From Gemmatimonadota bacterium (lineage in GTDB: Bacteria; 4572-55; J002), in assembly GCA_003697105.1 (NCBI GenBank), contig RFFQ01000056.1, positions 1 through 21,713 of the forward strand: a stretch of 21,713 bases of DNA. Direction: 5' to 3'. The notes under the pieces are model-generated. The model was not told the DNA's origin. It did no database searches and was given only the letters and a program-made list of their open reading frames with translations. Numbering within the stretch: position 1 is the stretch's first letter; every line of letters begins with the position of its first letter. The position numbers and the translations under genes were made by a program. Positions 16,075 through 21,713 of the stretch are shown one piece after another.

Positions 16075-16476
16075 TTATATATACGTGCGCTCAAATTCAA
16101 AAGTAATCCCGGGAAACTGGAGGAAACCCACCTGTTCCAAAATTTGGTGGATCAATTTATCCGGTGCGATAATCAATTTGAGTTTCACTTGGCGGGAATA
16201 AAGCACATTGTAAATGTTTGCTAAATAGCCGATAGTCAGTGAGTTTACGTAATCCAATTCGTATAAATCTAAAATCACCGTTTTTCCTTTTTCCTGTGAA
16301 CGGATCCATTTGCCCGATGGGCTAGCGATACTCTCAAAAACGGTTTGCACGTGTTCTGTAAATAATTCTCCTTGAAAACGGATGAGGGTAACCTCCTCTA
16401 CATTGGGGGATACCAAAACTTCAACCGTGACATCAGCAAGTTCCAGTTGATCGATTACAGTCCAAACGGGTGGCAT
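16075..16476 (-). CDS. STAS-like domain protein, divergent
   Basis: The 133-residue protein has the strand order of a STAS domain: EVTLIRFQGELFTEHVQTVF, then KTVILDLYELDYVNSLTIG and KLKLIIAPDKLIHQILEQVG. At the usual D-S-x-G site it reads N78-S79-L-T, so the serine is kept but the Asp and Gly are changed. It may thus bind a partner without the standard phosphorylation cycle, which is inference. A short N-terminal stretch (MPPVWTVIDQLELAD) precedes the domain. GGAG stands before ATG 16476. It follows the TrxB-like gene after 16 bases and is the last gene before the terminator. It is clearly not a copy of the other STAS protein in the window. Confidence 0.65.
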   Translation of the reverse strand: MPPVWTVIDQLELADVTVEVLVSPNVEEVTLIRFQGELFTEHVQTVFESIASPSGKWIRSQEKGKTVILDLYELDYVNSLTIGYLANIYNVLYSRQVKLKLIIAPDKLIHQILEQVGFLQFPGITFEFERTYI

Positions 16477-16492
16477 ACGTTCTCCACGTCAA

Positions 16493-17449
16493 CTAAGAGT
16501 TTGATTCAGAATGAGTTAGTACATAATTTCGGGCATTGATTCCGGCAACAGAACCATCGCCAACGGCACTTGCAACCGTATGCACCGAATATTGGCGGGC
16601 ATCACCGGCGGCAAAAATACCGTCCCGGGAGGTTTGCAAGCGTTGATCGACCCAGATATAGCCATTCTCATCTAGGTCAACTATTCCGTGCAAAAATGCG
16701 GTGTTGGGGGTTTGCCCGATGGAAACGACACAGCTATCCACTTTGAGATAGTCTGGTTGGTCTGTTTTCCGGTGGCGTACTTGCACGCCTTCAAGTTGTT
16801 CTTCTCCCAGAACCGCCGTCACTTCGGTTTCCAGCAGGGTCGTGATCGCCGGATATTCGGTTAATTGATCCTGTAATGCCGCTTCTGCCTGTAGGGCACG
16901 ACCCCGGTGAATCAGTATGACTTGTCGGGCATATTTCCCCAGCATGAGTGCATGGGTAAGCGCACCATCACCACCACCGATTACCGCCACAATTTGATCT
17001 TGAAAAAGCGCACCTTCAATCCCAGTCCGGTAGTAAAGACCCTGTCCTTCCCAGCGTTGGGCACCCGGGCACGCCAACGGGCGGGGAGAAGACCCGGGGG
17101 CAAGAACCATTGCTTTACCATATATAATGTGATCGTCTGTTTCGACAAACATGTCACCGTCATAGTCAATATTCAGGGCATTCACTTCCCCGCGTACCAA
17201 CCGAAGCCTGTAACGACAGGCATGATCTTCAACGGCTTTTGCTAATTGGAAGCCGGAAATCCCGTGTGGAAACCCCGGATAATTATCCACATGTTCCATA
17301 AAAGCGACATGTCCCCCCACCGTGTGATGCTCCAACAGCATCACACGTAAATTTGCCCGTCCGGCATACAATGCTGCTGTTAAGCCGGCAAGACCGCCAC
17401 CGACAATCACAACATCTACATCGCTAATCGGTTTTTTCGTATCAAACAT
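16493..17449 (-). CDS. TrxB-fold FAD/NAD(P) oxidoreductase lacking the redox CxxC
   Basis: The 318-residue protein has the two-domain thioredoxin-reductase fold. It shows the FAD motif G17GGLAG22, VGGHVAFMEHVDNYPGFP, the second nucleotide motif VAVIGGGDGAL (residues 154-164) and the FAD motif GIFAAGDARQYS near the end. Where E. coli TrxB has CATC, this protein has R141-T-G-I144, with flanking Gly-Leu-Tyr-Tyr and Glu-Gly aligned. It therefore cannot reduce thioredoxin by the normal disulfide relay. The NADPH-phosphate motif HRRxxxR reads HRGRALQ (H181 to Q187), so two of the arginines are lost and NADH or another donor is possible. A ferredoxin-type reductase or a regulatory flavoprotein are alternatives. 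It has its own promoter directly before the ATG and is followed by a STAS gene. Confidence 0.85.
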   Translation of the reverse strand: MFDTKKPISDVDVVIVGGGLAGLTAALYAGRANLRVMLLEHHTVGGHVAFMEHVDNYPGFPHGISGFQLAKAVEDHACRYRLRLVRGEVNALNIDYDGDMFVETDDHIIYGKAMVLAPGSSPRPLACPGAQRWEGQGLYYRTGIEGALFQDQIVAVIGGGDGALTHALMLGKYARQVILIHRGRALQAEAALQDQLTEYPAITTLLETEVTAVLGEEQLEGVQVRHRKTDQPDYLKVDSCVVSIGQTPNTAFLHGIVDLDENGYIWVDQRLQTSRDGIFAAGDARQYSVHTVASAVGDGSVAGINARNYVLTHSESNS

Positions 17450-17457
17450 GGGGGGGT

Positions 17458-17486
17458 AATATAGCCGCCATCCAAAAGGTTGTCAA
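17458..17486 (-). promoter_or_regulatory. Sigma70-type promoter of the TrxB-like gene, probably leaderless
   Basis: On the minus strand there is a perfect -35 TTGACA (17486-17481), a 17-base spacer and -10 TATATT (17463-17458). Only eight bases, ACCCCCCC, separate the -10 from ATG 17449, so transcription should begin at or within about 3 bases of the start codon. No Shine-Dalgarno is possible in that stretch. The promoter sits in the short gap after the mscS stop. Confidence 0.75.
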
Positions 17487-17494
17487 TAACAGGG

Positions 17495-18373
17495 TTACAT
17501 CGTAGGGGATACGACGTGCACTTGTAAAGGTTGCCGCGTATCCAGATGCACATCCCGTTGTGGAAATGCAATACCAATTCCGTGTTCCCGGAAAAGTTCA
17601 TCGATCCGAAACCGTAGATCACTTTTGACTTGCTGGGCATCCATCAGTGTATTGATTTTCACCCAAAAATGAACTTCAAAATCGAGGGTGTTATCCCCAA
17701 AGTCAGAAAACAAGATAATCGGCTCGGGTTCAGGGATGATCGAGGCCTGTTCTTTTACCGCCTGCCGGAGGAGTTGCGCCACTTGCTGCGTAGGCGAACC
17801 GTATTCCACCCCCACCCGAACATTAACACGCACATTTTTATTGGGAGAGAGAGTCCAATTGATGACCGTTTTCTCCAAAAAAACACTGTTGGGAACTAAG
17901 ATATAAATCCCTTCAAACGTACGGACGCGGGTGCAACGTGCGCCAACCTCTTCTACTGTCCCGTGATTCCCTTCAATTTCAACCATATCCCCAATACGCA
18001 CCGGTTGTTCGATCATGATGATCAAGCCACTGATAAAATTGTTGAGGATATTCTGCGCCCCAAAACCGAACGCAATCGCCACAGCTCCCCCTAAAAAGGT
18101 AAAAATGGTCAGGGGGATATTAGCTACCTGCAACGATACCAAAAAAATTAAGAAAATGGTGGTGTAATACAGAATATTCTCAATGAGAATCGCTGGTGTG
18201 GGTTCCACACCCATCCGCATGAACCCATCACGAGTCCGTTTGCGGATAAAATATCGGGCAAACAACATCCCTAAGCCCAACACAAATGCCGCAGTGACCA
18301 CATCTCCAACGATGACCCAATTGCCGCCGATAGTGATCAATTGAGTATTCCAAATTTGGAAGAAAAGGCGCAT
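17495..18373 (-). CDS. Small-conductance mechanosensitive channel (MscS family)
   Basis: The 292-residue protein forms an inner-membrane channel that opens under tension to release solutes after osmotic downshock. Three membrane segments precede the pore helix GGAVAIAFGFGAQNILNNFI (residues about 94-113), rich in Gly and Ala as in MscS TM3. The beta domain follows (GDMVEIEGNHGTVEEVGAR, RVRTFEGIYILVPNSVF), then the C-terminal alpha/beta domain ending IGIAFPQRDVHL, the usual close of the family. The length is that of plain MscS. The next gene has its own promoter 9 bases past this stop. A long inverted repeat lies upstream. Confidence 0.95.
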   Translation of the reverse strand: MRLFFQIWNTQLITIGGNWVIVGDVVTAAFVLGLGMLFARYFIRKRTRDGFMRMGVEPTPAILIENILYYTTIFLIFLVSLQVANIPLTIFTFLGGAVAIAFGFGAQNILNNFISGLIIMIEQPVRIGDMVEIEGNHGTVEEVGARCTRVRTFEGIYILVPNSVFLEKTVINWTLSPNKNVRVNVRVGVEYGSPTQQVAQLLRQAVKEQASIIPEPEPIILFSDFGDNTLDFEVHFWVKINTLMDAQQVKSDLRFRIDELFREHGIGIAFPQRDVHLDTRQPLQVHVVSPTM

Positions 18374-18406
18374 GGCTTGTACCCTTACAAAGAGAAAACA
18401 GATAAA

Positions 18407-18481
18407 GGCTGAGGTGAGAATCGTCGAAACCGGTGTTTCTTTTTTCTAAGAAGTAACCGATTTCTATACTGCACCTCAGCC
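18407..18481 (-). other. Inverted repeat between the broken membrane gene and mscS
   Basis: GGCTGAGGTG (18407-18416) and CACCTCAGCC (18472-18481) are perfect 10-base complements 55 bases apart. Within, AGAATCG (18417-18423) can pair with CGATTTCT (18458-18465) with a one-base bulge, and a short TTCTT/AAGAA stem caps it. On the minus strand TTTAT follows. It could be a terminator for the upstream TPR run, a structured mscS leader or a small repeat; I cannot decide. Confidence 0.45.
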
Positions 18482-18485
18482 CAAA

Positions 18486-18926
18486 CTAAAACGAATGACC
18501 GCGATAAGCCCATGATAACAAAAGCAGTGAGCGAATACTCCAAGCGATGGCTCGTACCCAATTAGTGCGCACTAAAAATTGGTAAACATCTGGATCAAAC
18601 CCCTGTGTGAGTTTATCGTGTGCCGGTGCTTGCCAGAGTGCCGTCGAGAACTAAATTAGTCCTAGCAACCCGATTCCAGACCATGCGACAACCGGCGGCA
18701 TCCAGAGCGGCGGTTGGACCGCCAAAATAACGGCGGTAATTAGTTCAATTATCATTACCGGAGCAACGATACATGTGATTCGCTTCCGATGTGCATGTTC
18801 GTAATCTCTAAATTGATCCGTACCCACGCGCGACAACAATGGATAGTGCACGAACTGGATTACCCAAATCAAGCCACACATAAATACGGTTGAAAATATC
18901 TGAACCAGTAGGATTTACATCATCAT
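18486..18926 (-). pseudogene. Small multi-spanning membrane protein gene broken by two in-frame stops
   Basis: The frame starts ATGATGATG at 18926, overlapping the TGA of the TPR gene, and reaches a TAA at codon 4 (18917-18915). It then reads ILLVQIFSTVFMCGLIWVIQ, VHYPLLSRVG and HRKRITCIVAPVMIIEL, to a TAG at codon 92 (18653-18651). It continues in the same frame as FSTALWQAPAHDKLTQGFD, LVRTNWVRAIAWSIRSLLLL and stops at 18486. Both sides of each stop look like one family of about 145-160-residue membrane proteins of unknown function, as I remember it. There the TAG position is usually Trp, one change from TGG. No frameshift is present, so decay is recent, or the stops are read through. An ATG at 18881 allows only a 76-residue piece. 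Confidence 0.75.
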
Positions 18927-20749
18927 GGTATTTGGAGCTTATTTTTGACTTTTAGCAACTTTTTTCGGGCAAGATCGGCATATAAACTTTCAGGATAGCT
19001 AAACAAAATTGATTCTAATTCCACTTTTGCGGCTTCATAGTCGTGCTGCACATCGCTATAGATGGTAGCCGTCCGGTCCATCGCTTCTGGGCAGAGCGGG
19101 CTGGCGGGATAATCTTTGGTTAGCGAGCGGTATGCCGTAATGGCATGTTCATAATCCCCTTTTTTTTCATACTGCAACGCGATCTGAAATAGGGCATCAT
19201 CTGCGAGAGCCGAGTTCGGATTCCGTGTCACCAAGCCTTGAAATACTCGAATGGCTTCCTCATATTGTATCTGTTCTGAGAGCAACCATCCATTGAGAAA
19301 CTCTTGTAATTCTGAATCTTCTATATCTTTATTTTCATCTAAGAAAAATTGTAACCGTAACGCATCATTGAGATAAATTCCGTTCGTGTACGTTTTGATC
19401 ATCCCGGTCAGGATGTCTCCGGCACGTTCCAGATCACCCTGTAAGAGTGCCAAATAACCGAGTTTATACTTCGCTTTTTCAACGATATCCGCTGCCGCGG
19501 TTGCCTGCATAATACTCTCATACTGTTTTTGAGCATTTTCCAGTTCACCTTTCACCAAATAGGCATCCCCAACCCGAAACCGAACATCAATCGCGGCGAC
19601 ACTGCGCGAAAATTGTGATAAGTATTGCGAATAGGTTTCAATCGCATTATCCGGCTGGTGCAGTTTATCCAGATAAAGATTGCCCATTTTCACATAGGCA
19701 TCTGCGGCTTGGTTGGAACGGGGATTTCGGTTGATAATTTGCCGGTATGCCTCAATCGCTGCGTCATAATCACCGAGTTTTGAGAGTGTTTCCGCTTGGT
19801 AAATTTGCCCTTGAATTGCAAATGGACTCGTTGGATAGTGGGTCAACAAATGGTCAAATGCGTGGCGTGCGGTTTCATATTCACCCTCGTCCATGCAGCG
19901 TCGTCCAAAATTGAGCAATTCGCGCCCGTTCCCATTGGACTTTTGGTCAAAAATGATGATCTCCGCTAACCCTTTTGCCGCCTGACCGCTAATCAAATAT
20001 AAATCACCCAGTACTTTACGGATATTGACCTCATTGGGAAATTCTGCTAGCGCCGCTTGGGTCACTTCTAGGGCAAGCGACCAAATGCCTTCATCTTCAG
20101 CTAATTTTTTGATACGTCCTTCCACCCATGCTTGTTGGCTCGGTTGGGCATACATATACAAGAGGTATTCCCGAATAGCCTCCCGAAAATTCATCTGCAC
20201 TTCATAAATCCGCGCCAACTCCCGGGAGAATAACGTTGGATTTTGCCGCTGTTGTCGCCCCTTCAGATAGGTTTGGGTCGCTTCATCCAGCATCCCATTG
20301 GAAAAATAGAGATTTGCCACGGTAATGACCGAATTGTCCGACGGGTCTAGCTGCAGAATCCGCTCCCATTGTTTGATGCCCTCTTCCCGTTGCCCCACTT
20401 TGATCAAGGACTCTCCCAACCAGCGTAGATATTGCGCGTTATCCGGGTCTGTTTCCAGACGGGTTTGGCAGAGCGTCACGGCATCATCATATTGTTTGAG
20501 TTGCAACATGTTTCGCACAATTCCGTCAAAAATGATCGGATTATTCGGGTAATTTGGTTCCAACGCGCGATAAATTTCCAACGCTTTGTGATATTGATTA
20601 AGCCGCTCAAACTGGCTTGCCACCCGTAACTGCCGTGTCAGGTGTTCATTATTGGGCGTCACTTGACGTGGCTGTTGGGCAAATGTGATGTTGGACGTTC
20701 CGAAAACTACGGACAATACAATCAAGACGTAAGCTACTGTTTTCTGCAT
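18923..20749 (-). CDS. Exported tetratricopeptide-repeat protein
   Basis: The 608-residue protein begins with a signal peptide (MQKTVAYVLIVLSVVFGTSN, cleaved after about ITFAQ), then consists almost wholly of TPR-like helix pairs. Examples are YHKALEIYRALEPNYPNNP, YDDAVTLCQTRLETDPDN, YDAAIEAYRQIINRNPRSN, YEEAIRVFQGLVTRNPNS and YEHAITAYRSLTKDYPASP. The later repeats match the YbgF/BamD-type pattern of periplasmic TPR scaffolds. It should act as a protein-binding scaffold in the periplasm or at the outer membrane; the partner is unknown. GGAGG lies 6 bases before ATG 20749. The gap to the restriction gene upstream is 18 bases, so transcription may continue from it. The stop overlaps the start of the broken membrane gene (ATGA). 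Confidence 0.9.
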   Translation of the reverse strand: MQKTVAYVLIVLSVVFGTSNITFAQQPRQVTPNNEHLTRQLRVASQFERLNQYHKALEIYRALEPNYPNNPIIFDGIVRNMLQLKQYDDAVTLCQTRLETDPDNAQYLRWLGESLIKVGQREEGIKQWERILQLDPSDNSVITVANLYFSNGMLDEATQTYLKGRQQRQNPTLFSRELARIYEVQMNFREAIREYLLYMYAQPSQQAWVEGRIKKLAEDEGIWSLALEVTQAALAEFPNEVNIRKVLGDLYLISGQAAKGLAEIIIFDQKSNGNGRELLNFGRRCMDEGEYETARHAFDHLLTHYPTSPFAIQGQIYQAETLSKLGDYDAAIEAYRQIINRNPRSNQAADAYVKMGNLYLDKLHQPDNAIETYSQYLSQFSRSVAAIDVRFRVGDAYLVKGELENAQKQYESIMQATAAADIVEKAKYKLGYLALLQGDLERAGDILTGMIKTYTNGIYLNDALRLQFFLDENKDIEDSELQEFLNGWLLSEQIQYEEAIRVFQGLVTRNPNSALADDALFQIALQYEKKGDYEHAITAYRSLTKDYPASPLCPEAMDRTATIYSDVQHDYEAAKVELESILFSYPESLYADLARKKLLKVKNKLQIP

Positions 20750-20767
20750 GAAACCTCCACTGCTATT

Positions 20768-21352
20768 TTAGCTATCGAAACCAAGAATCAGTACGGGTAA
20801 ATCGATATTGGAAACACCGCGCTGCTCTAAATCCCAAACAAACTGCTCAAAATAAGAAACACCGGTCGACATTTCGTCAGCAAATTGTTTAATCGGCACG
20901 ATTTCGATTCCGGCATCGATCAAACCCAAATTATGGAAAATCGTCATTTTGGCACAAACGTTGTACACCATGAATGCATACTTACCAAATTGAACTTCTA
21001 CACCTAATGATTCTTTGATGAAATCCATAGCACGGTAAGGTCTTGCCGGTTTGGGATCGGATTTGGGTTTATAATCGCTGGTGTAATATTCGGTTGGATA
21101 GTCACAATAAATTTTGTTATGCCGATCATCCTGCCAACTTAATTTTGTAAATTCGGCTTTAAATGCTTTATTCAGCCGTTTCGGACTGTATAATGCTCTT
21201 CCGGGCATCGTTTTTTCTTTGCTGGTTTTGGTTTTATACCGGGTGGCGTCAACTAACTGGATTACCTGTTCGACTTCCGATAATAGATGAGGATATTGTT
21301 GATGAATGACATTTTCTCCGTTGTTGAAGGAATACTTTCCGGCGATGATCAT
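20768..21352 (-). CDS. Type II restriction endonuclease, BglII/BstYI family
   Basis: ATG 21352 gives 194 residues and overlaps the methyltransferase stop (ATGA); a longer frame from 21385 would run inside that gene. The pattern IIAGKYSFNNGENVI, then TSKEKTMPGRALYSPKRLNK and VEVQFGKYAFMVYN, then IVPIKQFADEMSTGVSYFE, matches what I recall of BstYI (R^GATCY) and the BglII family (Endonuc-BglII). The catalytic set is D110, E119 and Q121 (D-x8-E-x-Q), the same spacing as BglII D84, E93 and Q95, where Gln replaces the usual Lys. Recognition of AGATCT or RGATCY is likely but not proven. Three 60-base lines in it (21001, 21121, 21241) hold 77 of 180 G+C, lower than the TPR gene next to it, fitting horizontal transfer. 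Confidence 0.88.
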   Translation of the reverse strand: MIIAGKYSFNNGENVIHQQYPHLLSEVEQVIQLVDATRYKTKTSKEKTMPGRALYSPKRLNKAFKAEFTKLSWQDDRHNKIYCDYPTEYYTSDYKPKSDPKPARPYRAMDFIKESLGVEVQFGKYAFMVYNVCAKMTIFHNLGLIDAGIEIVPIKQFADEMSTGVSYFEQFVWDLEQRGVSNIDLPVLILGFDS

Positions 21353-21713
21353 TTTGTATACGCCCCGTTTTCGATTTGTTTCCATTCGGGGGGTATTTGG
21401 GTGACTTTTTCTTTACCGGTTGGTTTATGAACCGGTTTTCCTAAAGGGCGGATTTTGAGATTACCGGCATAAAAATCGTGAATACGTTGCTGACCAATCT
21501 GGATATATTTTGCTTCTTTTTCGCAACCAATCACCTTTCGGTGATGCCTCAATCCCGCAATTAAGGCAGATGCAACCCCACAATATGGATCGAATATAAA
21601 ATCATCATTGTTTGTAAATGCTAACAGACATCGTTCAACCAATTCAATCGGGAATTGGCAAGGATGCTCTGTTTTTTCAGGATGGTTCGATTTTACATTG
21701 GGAATATCCCATA
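21349..21713 (-). CDS. DNA methyltransferase (beta-type N4/N6), C-terminal part, cut by window edge
   Basis: The frame is open to the last base, and about 120 residues are visible. VKSNHPEKTEHPCQFPIELV, then FDPYCGVASALIAGLRHH and VIGCEKEAKYIQIGQQRI, is the C-terminal arrangement of beta-class amino-methyltransferases. There the (F/D)PxxG AdoMet-binding motif comes late in the protein. It should methylate adenine-N6 or cytosine-N4 at the site cut by the overlapping endonuclease and so protect the host. The catalytic (D/N)PP(Y/F) motif lies outside the window, so the modified base cannot be told; methyltransferases paired with BglII-like enzymes are often N4-cytosine type. Confidence 0.88.
   Translation of the reverse strand, partial: WDIPNVKSNHPEKTEHPCQFPIELVERCLLAFTNNDDFIFDPYCGVASALIAGLRHHRKVIGCEKEAKYIQIGQQRIHDFYAGNLKIRPLGKPVHKPTGKEKVTQIPPEWKQIENGAYTK

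Noticed and set aside
20768-21713. Possible larger defence island
   Set aside because: Only a restriction-modification pair is visible; the genes on its other side are a TPR protein and envelope genes without defence motifs.
1-21713. CRISPR arrays, tRNA or rRNA genes, insertion sequences
   Set aside because: I saw no regularly spaced repeats, cloverleaf with conserved TTCGA arm, transposase or terminal repeats.

Overview
The window holds 17 intact or edge-cut protein genes, one broken gene and several regulatory sites. It looks like a chromosomal segment from a Gram-negative (diderm) bacterium. Evidence for this is an outer-membrane beta-barrel of the Wzi type, two lipoproteins, a C-terminal FlgD-like/sorting-type domain on a secreted protein, a rhomboid with a Bacteroidota-style C-terminal helical tail, and a periplasmic TPR protein. 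The mixture suggests an FCB-type lineage (Bacteroidota relatives or candidate phyla such as KSB1, Calditrichota or Marinimicrobia). That placement is an inference from gene style. No rRNA or phylogenetic marker comparison could be run.

Layout. 1-975: 3' part of an AT-rich lipase-like alpha/beta hydrolase. 1003-7488 (+): a housekeeping run from a near-consensus sigma70 promoter, with a radical SAM-DUF2344 fusion, ribonuclease G/E (rng), a lipoprotein, rplU, an exported protein and rpmA. A hairpin terminator ends it. 7573-11256 (+): tmk, a prepilin peptidase with a large loop insertion, a STAS protein and a Wzi-like outer-membrane protein. 11327-12199 (-): rhomboid protease. 12200-12536: divergent control region with two facing-away promoters and an inverted-repeat element between them. 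12537-16035 (+): accC, a DUF4097-type lipoprotein and a family 2 glycosyltransferase. 16075-18373 (-): mscS, a thioredoxin-reductase-like flavoprotein without its redox cysteines, and a second STAS protein, closed by a terminator. 18486-18926 (-): a small membrane-protein gene broken by two in-frame stops. 18926-20749 (-): TPR protein. 20768-21713 (-): a type II restriction-modification pair with a BglII/BstYI-like endonuclease and the end of its methyltransferase.

How the genes fit together. The first plus-strand block is RNA processing and translation (rng, L21, L27), with two envelope genes inserted into the usual rng-rplU-rpmA order. The middle blocks are envelope biogenesis and fatty-acid precursor supply (accC). 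Both STAS proteins are candidates for partner-switching or scaffold roles, but no kinase or phosphatase gene is visible. Four promoters share an exact TTGACA -35 box and a 17-base spacer, so sigma70-type calling is unusually reliable here.

Most worth checking: the double-nonsense membrane gene, the cysteine-less TrxB-like protein with its apparently leaderless promoter, the prepilin peptidase insertion, the element between the accC and rhomboid promoters, and the edge restriction-modification system. I found no clear new multi-gene system.
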